Shown here piece by piece: positions 42,399 through 51,332 of a stretch of 64,000 bases of DNA. Source of the stretch: Streptomyces violaceorubidus (GTDB lineage Bacteria > Actinomycetota > Actinomycetes > Streptomycetales > Streptomycetaceae); assembly GCF_000717995.1 (NCBI RefSeq), contig NZ_JODM01000001.1, positions 791,468-855,467 of the forward strand, written 5' to 3'. The number at the start of each line of letters is the position of its first letter. The stretch's first letter is position 1. The notes below the pieces were generated by a model. The model saw only the letters and a program-made list of their open reading frames with translations. It was not told the DNA's origin and did no database searches. The translations under genes and the position numbers were made by a program.

Positions 42399-44773
42399 TA
42401 CTGGCAGGCCTCGCAGGACTCGGGGTTCTCCAGGGAGCAGGCGACCGCTTCGGGGTCCGAGGCGGCCTGCACGGGGACGGCGGTGGCTCGGGCCGCGGCC
42501 CGGGCGATCCGGGTCGCCGGGCGCGAGCGCAGGTAGTACGTGGTCTTCAGGCCCTGCTTCCAGGCGTAGGCGTACATCGAGGAGAGCTTCCCGATGGTCG
42601 GCGTCTCCAGGAACAGGTTCAGCGACTGGGCCTGGTCGAGGTACGGGGTGCGGGCGGCGGCCATGTCGATCAGGCCGCGCTGCGGGATCTCCCAGGCGGT
42701 GCGGTACAGCGCGCGCACGTCCTCGGGGATCCAGGAGAAGCCCTGCACCGAGCCGTTGGCCTCGCGCAGCGCCTCCCGGGTGCGCGCGTCCCACACGCCG
42801 AGCCGCTTGAGGTCGTCCACCAGGTAGGAGTTGACCTGGAGGAACTCACCCGACAGCGTCTCGCGCTTGAACAGGTTGGACACCTGCGGCTCGATGCACT
42901 CGTAGACCCCGGCGATGGAGGCGATGGTCGCGGTCGGCGCGATGGCCAGGAGCAGGGAGTTGCGCAGCCCGGTCGCGGCCATGCGCTCGCGCAGCGCGGC
43001 CCAGCGCTCCGGCCAGACGGGCTCGACGCCGTAGTGGTCCGGGTGCAGCACGCCCCGGGCCGTACGGGTCTTCTCCCAGGCCGGCGCGGGCCCGTCGCGC
43101 TCGGCGAGGTCGGCGGAGGTCTCGTACGCGGCGAGCATGATCCGCTCGGCGATCCGGGTGGACAGGGCCTTCGCCTCGGGGGAGTCGAAGGGCAGGCGGA
43201 GCTGGAAGAAGACGTCCTGGAGGCCCATGGCGCCGAGGCCGACCGGGCGCCAGCGGGAGTTGGAGCGGCCCGCCTGCTCGGTCGGGTAGAAGTTGATGTC
43301 GACGACCCGGTCCAGGAAGGTGACCGCGGTGCGGACGGCGGCGTCCAGGCGCTCCCAGTCCATGTCGCCGGACGCGGGGTCGGTGAAGGCGCCGAGGTTG
43401 ACCGAGCCCAGGTTGCAGACCGCCGTCTCGTCGTCGTCCGTGACCTCCAGGATCTCCGTGCAGAGGTTGGAGGAGTGGACGACGTGGCCCGGGGTCGCGG
43501 TCTGGTTGGCGGTGCGGTTGGCGGTGTCCTTGAAGGTCATCCAGCCGTTGCCGGTCTGCGCGAGGGTGCGCATCATGCGGCCGTACAGCTCGCGGGCGGG
43601 CAGCGTCCTGCGGGCGAGCCCCGCCTCCTCGGCCCTGCGGTAGGCCGCGTCGAACTCCTCGCCCCACAGGTCGGTCAGCTCCGGCACGTCGGCCGGGGAG
43701 AACAGCGACCAGGTCCCGTCGGCGTCCACGCGGCGCATGAACTCGTCCGGCACCCAGTGCGCGAGGTTCAGGTTGTGCGTACGGCGGGCGTCCTCGCCGG
43801 TGTTGTCCCGCAGCTCCAGGAACTCCTCGACGTCCGCGTGCCAGGTCTCCAGGTAGACCGCCGCCGCGCCCTTGCGCCGGCCGCCCTGGTTCACGGCGGC
43901 GACCGAGGCGTCCAGCGTCTTCAGGAACGGGACGATGCCGTTGGAGTGCCCGTTGGTGCCGCGGATCAGCGAACCCCGGGCGCGGACGCGGGAGTAGGCG
44001 ATGCCGATGCCGCCGGCGTGCTTGGAGAGGCGGGCGACCTGGTGGAGGCGCTCGTAGAGGGAGTCCAGCTCGTCCCTGGGGGAGTCCAGGAGGTAGCAGG
44101 ACGACATCTGGGCGTGCCGGGTGCCGGAATTGAAGAGGGTGGGGGAGGAGGGGAGGTAGTCGAGGCGGCTCATCAGGCCGTACAGCGCGCCGACCTCGTC
44201 CACGGCGCGGGGCGTGTCGTCCTCGGCGAGCCCGGAGGCGACCCGCAGCAGGAAGTACTGGGGGGTCTCGACGGCCTTGCGGGTGATCGGGTGGCGGAGC
44301 AGGTAGCGGCTGTACAGGGTGCGCAGCCCGAAGTAGCCGAAGCGGTCGTCGGCGGCCGGGTCGATCAGCGCGTCGAGGCGGGCCGCGTGCAGCCGGACGA
44401 ACGCGGCGGTGCGGTCGGCGATCAGACCCTCGCGGTGTCCGGTGGCGACGGAGCCGGTGAAGGAGGTGACGCCCTGGGACGCGGCCTCGGCACGGATGCC
44501 GATGGTCAGCAGCCGGGCCGCCAGCCGGGAGTAGACCGGGTCCTCCGAGATCAGGCCGGCGGCCGCCTCGGTGGCCAGCTCGCGCAGCTCGGCCTCGTCG
44601 GCGTGGGCGGACCGGCCGCGCAGCGCGGCGGCGGCCACCCGGCCGGGGTCGGCGTCGGGAAGGTCGGCGGTCAGCTCGGTCAGGGTCCGCAGCAGTGCGG
44701 CACCGGGTCCGTCCGGTTCTCCGGTCGCCGTCACCGGGGTCGCTGAAGCCGGATCGGCTGGCGCGATGGTCAC
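42398..44773 (-). CDS. nrdA: Class Ia ribonucleotide reductase large subunit
   Basis: A 791-aa catalytic subunit. Motifs are SPTLFNSGT, SSCYLLD, SKHAGGIGI, HSSNLCTEI, CNLGSVNLG and APTATIASIAGVYECIEP, with the reducible Cys pair at the C-terminus (CEACQ). The N-terminal ATP-cone is short and lacks the VxKRDG strand expected at its start, so the overall activity site may be weak or absent. GTG 44773 has GAGGGAG 8 bases upstream. It is controlled by the B12 riboswitch and probable NrdR boxes just upstream. Confidence 0.94.
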   Translation of the reverse strand: MTIAPADPASATPVTATGEPDGPGAALLRTLTELTADLPDADPGRVAAAALRGRSAHADEAELRELATEAAAGLISEDPVYSRLAARLLTIGIRAEAASQGVTSFTGSVATGHREGLIADRTAAFVRLHAARLDALIDPAADDRFGYFGLRTLYSRYLLRHPITRKAVETPQYFLLRVASGLAEDDTPRAVDEVGALYGLMSRLDYLPSSPTLFNSGTRHAQMSSCYLLDSPRDELDSLYERLHQVARLSKHAGGIGIAYSRVRARGSLIRGTNGHSNGIVPFLKTLDASVAAVNQGGRRKGAAAVYLETWHADVEEFLELRDNTGEDARRTHNLNLAHWVPDEFMRRVDADGTWSLFSPADVPELTDLWGEEFDAAYRRAEEAGLARRTLPARELYGRMMRTLAQTGNGWMTFKDTANRTANQTATPGHVVHSSNLCTEILEVTDDDETAVCNLGSVNLGAFTDPASGDMDWERLDAAVRTAVTFLDRVVDINFYPTEQAGRSNSRWRPVGLGAMGLQDVFFQLRLPFDSPEAKALSTRIAERIMLAAYETSADLAERDGPAPAWEKTRTARGVLHPDHYGVEPVWPERWAALRERMAATGLRNSLLLAIAPTATIASIAGVYECIEPQVSNLFKRETLSGEFLQVNSYLVDDLKRLGVWDARTREALREANGSVQGFSWIPEDVRALYRTAWEIPQRGLIDMAAARTPYLDQAQSLNLFLETPTIGKLSSMYAYAWKQGLKTTYYLRSRPATRIARAAARATAVPVQAASDPEAVACSLENPESCEACQ

Positions 44774-44884
44774 GTGGAGCACTCCCTCGCTCGGCACGGG
44801 GCCTGGCGGAGGGCAGGGGGCAGCACGAGCGCACGCGGCGTCGCGTCCACCGGCCCACTCCACGAGGCCCGGACGTCATGGCAC

Positions 44885-44903
44885 CCCGGCCGGGACGGCC
44901 GGG
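44885..44903 (-). other. GC hairpin directly after the B12 box (expression platform candidate)
   Basis: CCCGGCCG (44885-44892) and CGGCCGGG (44896-44903) form an 8-bp hairpin with a 3-base loop, immediately 3' of the riboswitch on the minus strand. There is no U-tract, so it may act by Rho access, an alternative fold or translation rather than intrinsic termination. Inference. Confidence 0.5.
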
Positions 44904-44904
44904 C

Positions 44905-45030
44905 GCACTGTCGGCAGGTCCTCGGACTGGACAGGCGTGCGCGCACGTGCGAAGACGTACGGATGCACGCAAGTACACCGTTGCGGGACAGTTCCGGATT
45001 CGCACCGGATTCCCCTGCGGCGACAGCGAG
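44905..45030 (-). promoter_or_regulatory. Cobalamin riboswitch upstream of nrdA
   Basis: On the minus strand the region reads GGGAATCCGGTGCGAATCC, then ACTGTCCCGCAACGGTG, and ends in a B12 box (AGTCCGAGGACCTGCCGACA). These are the conserved core elements of AdoCbl riboswitches in the right order. In S. coelicolor a riboswitch at this place turns nrdABS off when B12 is present, so that the B12-dependent class II enzyme is used. Outer boundaries are approximate. Confidence 0.92.
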
Positions 45031-45034
45031 CATG

Positions 45035-45081
45035 AGCATACATCTTGTGCCGGGCTCCGCCAGCACCCCCAGATGTTGTGT
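45035..45081 (-). promoter_or_regulatory. Tandem NrdR-box-like sites and nrdABS promoter
   Basis: Minus-strand ACACAACATCTGGGGG (45081-45066) and GCACAAGATGTATGCT (45050-45035) resemble NrdR boxes and are spaced 31 bases start to start, the usual three helical turns. The second overlaps a candidate -10 TATGCT. NrdR represses RNR operons when dATP is high. The second half of each box is poorly conserved. Confidence 0.65.
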
Positions 45082-45130
45082 CTCTGTGGCGATTCGAGAG
45101 GCGCGCCGGGTCATGTCCGGTCGCCGTCGG

Positions 45131-45154
45131 AGCGTCAGAGCGTCAGAGCGTCAG
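45131..45154. repeat. 8-bp tandem repeat (3 copies) over the acetyltransferase stop codon
   Basis: AGCGTCAG occurs three times head to tail. The stop codon of the minus-strand acetyltransferase gene lies in the second copy, so expansion has moved or remade the 3' end. Confidence 0.7.
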
Positions 45155-45649
45155 TCCGTAGGTGAGCAGCATGATGTCGTCCAGCTCCGGCACGGGGTTC
45201 CAGTCCCGGTCCGGCGTACGGACGAAGCCCAGACGCCCGTAGAGGCGGTGGGCGGTGTGCATGGCCGCCTGGGACGACAGCACGACGCCCGTGCAGCCCG
45301 GCACGGCGCGGGCGCGGTCGACGCAGGCCCGCACGAGGGCCTCGCCGGCTCCCCGGCCGCGTGCCTCGCGGGCGACGGCGAGCATGCGTATCTCGGCCTC
45401 GCCGGGGCCCGCGATGTCCGCCATGGGGCCGCCGGACGGCACGAAGGTCACGCCGCCGAGCACCAGGCCGTCCGCCGCGGCGACCAGCACCTCGGCGGCA
45501 GCCGCCCGCTTGGCCACGTCCCGCAGCTCGTCCAGGTAGGAATCGCTCTCCCCGAAGTCGAGGAGGCCGTCGCGCAGGTAGGCCTGCGCGGTGATCTCGC
45601 CGAGGGTGTCGTACTCCTCGGCCGTCGCCCGCCGGATCACGAAGTCCAT
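45143..45649 (-). CDS. GNAT-family N-acetyltransferase
   Basis: A 168-aa protein with the acetyl-CoA binding segment IRMLAVAREARGRGAGEALV (motif A, R-G-x-G-x-G/A) at about residues 87-106 and the family's C-terminal YGRLGFVRT. Such enzymes acetylate small molecules or protein N-termini; the acceptor cannot be read from sequence. Its stop codon lies in a short tandem repeat. It is upstream of nrdA on the same strand, with 369 bases of regulatory DNA between. Confidence 0.88.
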   Translation of the reverse strand: MDFVIRRATAEEYDTLGEITAQAYLRDGLLDFGESDSYLDELRDVAKRAAAAEVLVAAADGLVLGGVTFVPSGGPMADIAGPGEAEIRMLAVAREARGRGAGEALVRACVDRARAVPGCTGVVLSSQAAMHTAHRLYGRLGFVRTPDRDWNPVPELDDIMLLTYGLTL

Positions 45650-45680
45650 GACGCCGAGTGTGCCCGACGGCTACGACAAC

Positions 45681-45706
45681 GGGCCGCCGGAGGTCTCCGA
45701 CGGCCC
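45681..45706 (-). terminator. Terminator hairpin between mctP and the acetyltransferase gene
   Basis: GGGCCGCCGGAG (45681-45692) and CTCCGACGGCCC (45695-45706) form a 12-bp stem with one mismatch, 14 bases after the mctP stop. Confidence 0.65.
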
Positions 45707-45720
45707 GCTGAGGAACGCCG

Positions 45721-47331
45721 CTAGTGCGAGCTGCCCGCCGTGGCCGGCGGCAGTTCCACCTGGACGCCGGGGTCGCCGGCGTCCGCCGTGTAGTCGCCCG
45801 GCTTGGTCTCGTCGATGCCGTCGGGCGCCTTGACCGCCCGCAGCACGAAGGTCAGGACCACGGTGACCAGGATGTTCAGCACGAAGGCGGTGAGACCGAT
45901 GTAGCCGATCTCGCCGATGCCGGGGATCTCGTCGGAGGACCCGCCGAAGTGCTTCTGCGTCGGCGAGGCCACGCCGTAGGCGGCGACCGTGCCGTAGACC
46001 ATGCCGACCGCCCAGCCGCCGAGCAGCGCCCAGCGGTGGAACCAGCGGGTGAACAGGCCGCCGACCAGGGCCGGGAAGGTCTGCAGGATCCAGATGCCGC
46101 CCAGCAGCTGGAAGTTGATCGCGACCGTCTTGTCCATGCCCAGGACGAAGATCAGCGCACCCACCTTCACCAGCAGCGACACCAGCTTGGAGACCTTGGT
46201 CTCCTGCTGCGGGGTGGCGTCCGGCTTGATGAAGTCCTTGTAGATGTTGCGGGTGAAGAGGTTCGCGGCCGCGATCGACATGATCGCCGCCGGGACCAGG
46301 GCACCGATGCCGATCGCCGCGAAGGCCACGCCCGCGAACCAGTCCGGGAACATGTCCTCGAACAGCTGGGGGATCGCCAGCTGGCCGTTCTGCACCTTGA
46401 CCCCGGCCGCGATCGCCATGAAGCCCAGCAGCGCCAGCAGACCCAGCATCAGCGAGTACAGCGGCAGGATCGTGGTGTTGCGGCGGATCACCTCACGGCT
46501 GCGCGAGGACAGCGTGGCGGTGATCGAGTGCGGGTACATGAACAGCGCCAGGGCCGAACCGAGCGCGAGGGTCGCGTACGTCCACTGGCCGCTCGCGTTG
46601 GGCACCACCCCGCCCACCCCGGTCTCGGTGAACTTGTCGCTCGCCGACGCGAAGATGTCGTCGAAGCCGCCCAGCTTGATCGGGATGTAGATGATCGCCA
46701 CCGCGATGACGATGTAGATCAGCGTGTCCTTCACGAACGCGATCAGCGCGGGGGCGCGCAGTCCCGACGAGTAGGTGTACGCCGCCAGCACCCCGAAGGC
46801 GATCAGCAGCGGCAGGTCCTTGATGAACCAGTTGGTGTCCTCGCCGCCGCCGACGCCCATCACGTCCAGCACGGCCTGGATGCCGACCAGCTGGAGCGCG
46901 ATGTACGGCATGGTCGCCAGGATGCCGGTGACGGCCACCGCCAGCGACAGGCCCTTGGAGCCGAACCGGCCGCGCACGAAGTCCGAGGTCGTCACGTACC
47001 CGTGCTTGTGCGAGACCGACCACAGGCGGGGCAGGAAGGTGAAGATCAGCGGGTACACCAGGATGGTGTACGGCACCGCGAAGAAGCCGGAGGCGCCCGC
47101 CGCGTAGATGGCCGCCGGGACGGCCACGAAGGTGTACGCGGTGTACAGGTCGCCGCCCAGCAGGAACCAGGTGACCCAGGTGCCGAACGAGCGGCCTCCC
47201 AGGCCCCACTCGTCGAGGCTGTGCTCGTTCGCCGCCCTGCGCCAGCGGGCGGCCAGGAAGCCCATGGCGGTGACGAGGACGAAGAAGAAGATGAAGACGC
47301 CGAGTGCGACGCCGTTCACGCCGTCGTTCAT
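45721..47331 (-). CDS. mctP: Monocarboxylate permease, sodium:solute symporter family
   Basis: A 536-aa SSS-family transporter with about 13 transmembrane helices. WGLGGRSFGTWVTWFLLGGD, the helix around GYVTTSDFVRGRFGS and FMYPHSITATLSSRSREVIR are typical of the MctP (lactate, pyruvate, propionate) branch. It is encoded with the small DUF3311 protein, which overlaps it by ATGA and is a known companion in this transporter group. The C-terminal tail is hydrophilic. The exact substrate is not proven. Confidence 0.87.
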   Translation of the reverse strand: MNDGVNGVALGVFIFFFVLVTAMGFLAARWRRAANEHSLDEWGLGGRSFGTWVTWFLLGGDLYTAYTFVAVPAAIYAAGASGFFAVPYTILVYPLIFTFLPRLWSVSHKHGYVTTSDFVRGRFGSKGLSLAVAVTGILATMPYIALQLVGIQAVLDVMGVGGGEDTNWFIKDLPLLIAFGVLAAYTYSSGLRAPALIAFVKDTLIYIVIAVAIIYIPIKLGGFDDIFASASDKFTETGVGGVVPNASGQWTYATLALGSALALFMYPHSITATLSSRSREVIRRNTTILPLYSLMLGLLALLGFMAIAAGVKVQNGQLAIPQLFEDMFPDWFAGVAFAAIGIGALVPAAIMSIAAANLFTRNIYKDFIKPDATPQQETKVSKLVSLLVKVGALIFVLGMDKTVAINFQLLGGIWILQTFPALVGGLFTRWFHRWALLGGWAVGMVYGTVAAYGVASPTQKHFGGSSDEIPGIGEIGYIGLTAFVLNILVTVVLTFVLRAVKAPDGIDETKPGDYTADAGDPGVQVELPPATAGSSH

Positions 47332-47615
47332 CGCGACTCACCGCCCTTCGCGGTGGCGGGGGCGGTGGAGTGGGCCGCGCGCCCGCGCTGGTCGCGCTGC
47401 CACAGCTTGTAGGCGATCACCGTCAGCAGGGTGGAGATCAGCACCCAGGCCATCTGGTACCAGTAGAAGAACGGGACGCCGATGAAGGCCGGGTCCGTCT
47501 TCGCGTACGACCCGACCCAGATCATCGCGACGAACGGTGCGACGAGACAGAGCCCGATGACGACGCGCACCGGCGTCACCACCGGCCCTCTGCTCACCTG
47601 GGTGTCTTCTGGCAT
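47328..47615 (-). CDS. DUF3311 small membrane protein, transporter partner
   Basis: A 95-aa protein with two transmembrane helices (VVIGLCLVAPFVAMIWVGSY and FFYWYQMAWVLISTLLTVIAY). DUF3311 proteins are typically encoded directly before SSS monocarboxylate permeases and probably are accessory subunits. The stop overlaps the mctP start. It is the first gene of the two-gene unit. Confidence 0.85.
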   Translation of the reverse strand: MPEDTQVSRGPVVTPVRVVIGLCLVAPFVAMIWVGSYAKTDPAFIGVPFFYWYQMAWVLISTLLTVIAYKLWQRDQRGRAAHSTAPATAKGGESR

Positions 47616-47761
47616 GAGCGGTTCCGTCCCCTCGCTGATCACCACGTGCAGTGCGCACGCAATGTAGGTGACGGTCTCAGGACAGCGGAAGACCTCGTCC
47701 GTATATCGGTCCCCAACTGCAACGTGACGCCGCTGAGCGGGGAGGCATGCCGGACATGTCC

Positions 47762-48562
<801 letters not shown>

Positions 48563-48658
48563 CTATCCCTGTCGGCCACGGCTCACATCGTGGCACGGCT
48601 TCGTGCCGGGATGGCCCCGCACGCTCCGTGATCCCTTCTGTATACCCGCGGGAACACC

Positions 48659-48674
48659 CTTGGTCTAGTCCACA
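48659..48674. promoter_or_regulatory. dre-like site, dasR side of the intergenic region
   Basis: CTTGGTCTAGTCCACA keeps the dre core TGGTCTAG-CCA with one change from the consensus ACTGGTCTAGACCATT. It lies 133-148 bases upstream of dasR. A minus-strand -10 candidate TATACA (48644-48639) follows, so DasR could repress its own gene. Confidence 0.7.
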
Positions 48675-48838
48675 GATGCGTCGGGCGCCCCTGGTGTGCG
48701 CGTTCGGAGCCGTCCGTGCGCGTCATTCGGTGGGGGTGGTACACCCGGTCCCGGTCCGCCCGAACTGTCGCTTGCGCAATGAAAGGTCCCTGCATATCTC
48801 GGTCCCATCACGGACGCGGGGGCTCAGTTTGAACACCC

Positions 48839-48889
48839 TTGACAGTCCTATTGGTCTGGGCCAAGCTCCCCGTACTGGTCTACACCATT
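48839..48889 (+). promoter_or_regulatory. dasA promoter with two dre operators
   Basis: TTGACA (48839-48844) and CAAGCT (48862-48867) are 17 bases apart. ATTGGTCTGGGCCAAG (48850-48865) overlaps the spacer and -10. ACTGGTCTACACCATT (48874-48889), a near-consensus dre, covers the start region. Bound DasR would block the promoter. The rest of the 453-base dasR-dasA gap (48527-48979) shows no gene. Confidence 0.8.
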
Positions 48890-48979
48890 GGTCCAGGTCC
48901 CGGCCCCATGGGCGGTCCGCGTCGACGAGCAACCGCGGGGAGGCAGGGGGGTTGTGTGGCATCCCTGAGGAGGGTTGGC

Positions 48980-50257
48980 GTGAAGCGCAAGCTTATAGCC
49001 GCGATCGGTATCGCGGGCATGATGGTCTCGATCGCCGCGTGCGGGGGCGACAGCGACGACGACGGCAAGAAGGCCGGGGCCGACGGCTACGCCGGCCAGA
49101 CGCTCACCGTCTGGGTGATGGACGGCTCCTCGCCGGACGACTGGCAGGCCGACCTCGCCAAGGAGTTCGAGGCGAAGACCAAGGCCAAGGTCAAGTTCGA
49201 GATCCAGAAGTGGAACGGCATCCAGCAGAAGCTGACCACCGCCCTCTCCGAGGAGAACCCCCCCGACGTCTTCGAGATCGGCAACACCCAGACCCCGGCC
49301 TACGCCAAGACCGGCGGCCTCGCCGACCTGAGCGACCTCAAGGGTGAGATCGGCACCGACTGGTCCGAGTCCCTCAACAAGTCCGCCGTCTTCGACGGCA
49401 AGCAGTACGCGGCCCCTTGGTTCGTGGTGAACCGCGTCGTCGTCTACAACAAGAAGATCTGGGCGGACGCGGGCATCAAGGAGACGCCCAAGACCCGCGA
49501 CGAGTTCTACAACGACCTCAAGACGATCGGCGAGAAGACCGACGCCGAGCCGATCTACCTGCCCGGCCAGAACTGGTACCACTTCGTGGGCCTGGCCATC
49601 GGCGAGGGCGCCGAGCTGGTCAAGAAGGACGGCGACAAGTACGTCTCCAACCTCTCCGACCCGAAGATCGCCGCCGCCACCGAGACCTACAAGAAGTTCC
49701 AGGCCCTCTCCAAGGCGCCCAAGGACAAGGACGAGGCCACCCCGCAGCAGGGTGAGATCTTCGCCAAGGGCAAGACCGGCTCCTTCATCGGCATGGGCTG
49801 GGAGGGTGCCACGGCGATCGCCACCAACCCGGCGATCGAGAAGGACCTCGGCTACTTCACCATCCCGGGCGCCGCGGCCGGCAAGCCCGAGGGCGTCTTC
49901 CTCGGCGGCTCCAACCTGGCCGTCGCAGCCGGCAGCAAGAAGCAGGAGCTGGCCAAGGAGTTCCTGAAGCTCGCGCTCTCCGACAAGTACGAGGGCGGGC
50001 TGGCCAAGGCCAACGGCGTCATCCCGAACAAGGAGGCGCTGCAGGGCAACCTGAAGGGCAACGCCGCCGCCGAGGCCGCCGCGCCGGCCGCCGGTACCGG
50101 TGACACCACCCCGCTGATCCCGGAGTGGGCCGCGGTCGAGAACGACCCGAACCCGATCAAGACGTACCTGACGGCCGTCATGAAGGGGAAGTCCCCCGCC
50201 GAGGCCGCCAAGCAGGTCGAGGGCGAGTTCAACAAGCGCCTGGCGCAGCAGCAGTAG
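48980..50257 (+). CDS. dasA: DasA, chitobiose/GlcNAc-binding lipoprotein of an ABC transporter
   Basis: A 425-aa family 1 extracellular solute-binding protein. The signal peptide ends in a lipobox MVSIAAC with lipidated Cys21. The mature N-terminus is Gly/Asp/Lys-rich, then the SBP fold (LTVWVMDGSSPDDWQADLAK; PPDVFEIGNTQTPAYA; GKTGSFIGMGWEGATAI). GTG 48980 has GAGGAGG upstream. It delivers chitobiose to DasBC; energy comes from the distant MsiK ATPase. A stable hairpin separates it from dasB. Confidence 0.94.
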   Translation: MKRKLIAAIGIAGMMVSIAACGGDSDDDGKKAGADGYAGQTLTVWVMDGSSPDDWQADLAKEFEAKTKAKVKFEIQKWNGIQQKLTTALSEENPPDVFEIGNTQTPAYAKTGGLADLSDLKGEIGTDWSESLNKSAVFDGKQYAAPWFVVNRVVVYNKKIWADAGIKETPKTRDEFYNDLKTIGEKTDAEPIYLPGQNWYHFVGLAIGEGAELVKKDGDKYVSNLSDPKIAAATETYKKFQALSKAPKDKDEATPQQGEIFAKGKTGSFIGMGWEGATAIATNPAIEKDLGYFTIPGAAAGKPEGVFLGGSNLAVAAGSKKQELAKEFLKLALSDKYEGGLAKANGVIPNKEALQGNLKGNAAAEAAAPAAGTGDTTPLIPEWAAVENDPNPIKTYLTAVMKGKSPAEAAKQVEGEFNKRLAQQQ

Positions 50258-50267
50258 CACCGGGTGA

Positions 50268-50307
50268 GCCGGGGCGGGGGCTGCCACACGACGGCCCCCG
50301 CCCCGGC
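50268..50307 (+). terminator. Strong hairpin between dasA and dasB
   Basis: GCCGGGGCGGGGGC (50268-50281) pairs perfectly with GCCCCCGCCCCGGC (50294-50307), with a 12-base loop and no T-tract. It lies 11 bases after dasA and 39 before dasB. Partial termination or 3'-end protection would give more DasA than DasBC (inference). Confidence 0.75.
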
Positions 50308-50345
50308 GTCGAGGTGAACAGGTCGAGAAGAGAGAGACCCCGAGC

Positions 50346-51332
50346 ATGACCGTGCAGACCGAACGGCCGCCCTCAGGCCCGTCGGACGTCCGCAAGGCGG
50401 ACGGTGGGGGAACCGGCGGGCCGAAAGCGAGGGCCGCCTCGCGCGCCGGCGCGCTGGCCCCGTATCTGCTGCTGCTGCCCGCCGCCGCGGCCACCGTGCT
50501 GCTGCTCGGCTGGCCGCTGCTGAAGGACGGCCTGCTGTCCTTCCAGAACCTCAACATGGCGCAGCTGATCCAGCACGTCACCGAGTGGACCGGCTTCGAC
50601 AACTACAAGGAGGTCCTCACCGGCGAGGACTTCTGGCGCGTCACCCTCCGCTCCATCGTCTTCACCGCGGTCAACGTCGTCCTCACCATGCTGGTGGGCG
50701 GTCTGATCGGCCTGCTGCTCGCCCGCCTCGGCAGGGCGATGCGGTTCGTGCTGATGATCGGCCTGGTGCTGGCGTGGGCCATGCCCGTGGTGGCCGCGAC
50801 CACCGTCTACCAGTGGCTGTTCGCCCAGCGCTTCGGCGTCGTCAACTGGGTGCTCGACAAGCTCGGCTGGCACTCCATGGCCGACTTCAGCTGGACCGGC
50901 AGCCAGTTCTCGACCTTCTTCGTCGTCACCGTGCTGATCGTGTGGATGTCCGTGCCGTTCGTCGCGATCAACCTGTACGCGGCGACCACCACCATCCCCG
51001 GCGAGCTGTACGAGGCCGCGGCCCTGGACGGGGCCGGCACGTGGCGCAGCTTCACCTCGGTCACCCTGCCGTTCCTGCGTCCGTTCCTCTACGCGACGAC
51101 GTTCCTGGAGATCATCTGGATCTTCAAGGCGTTCGTGCAGGTCTACACGTTCAACGGCGGCGGACCGGACCGTCTCACCGAGATCCTGCCCGTCTACGCC
51201 TACATCGAGGGCGTCGGCAACCAGCACTACGGCATGGGTGCGGCGATCGCGGTCCTGACCATCCTGATCCTGCTCGGCCTGACCGCGTACTACCTCAGGA
51301 TCGTGCTCAAGCAAGAGGAGGACGAGCTGTGA
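50346..51332 (+). CDS. dasB: DasB, sugar ABC transporter permease
   Basis: A 328-aa permease with six transmembrane helices after a disordered 35-residue N-terminus. The EAA loop that contacts the ATPase is YEAAALDGAGTWRSFTSVTLP. It pairs with DasC for chitobiose uptake. It overlaps dasC by 4 bases (GTGA). Confidence 0.94.
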   Translation: MTVQTERPPSGPSDVRKADGGGTGGPKARAASRAGALAPYLLLLPAAAATVLLLGWPLLKDGLLSFQNLNMAQLIQHVTEWTGFDNYKEVLTGEDFWRVTLRSIVFTAVNVVLTMLVGGLIGLLLARLGRAMRFVLMIGLVLAWAMPVVAATTVYQWLFAQRFGVVNWVLDKLGWHSMADFSWTGSQFSTFFVVTVLIVWMSVPFVAINLYAATTTIPGELYEAAALDGAGTWRSFTSVTLPFLRPFLYATTFLEIIWIFKAFVQVYTFNGGGPDRLTEILPVYAYIEGVGNQHYGMGAAIAVLTILILLGLTAYYLRIVLKQEEDEL

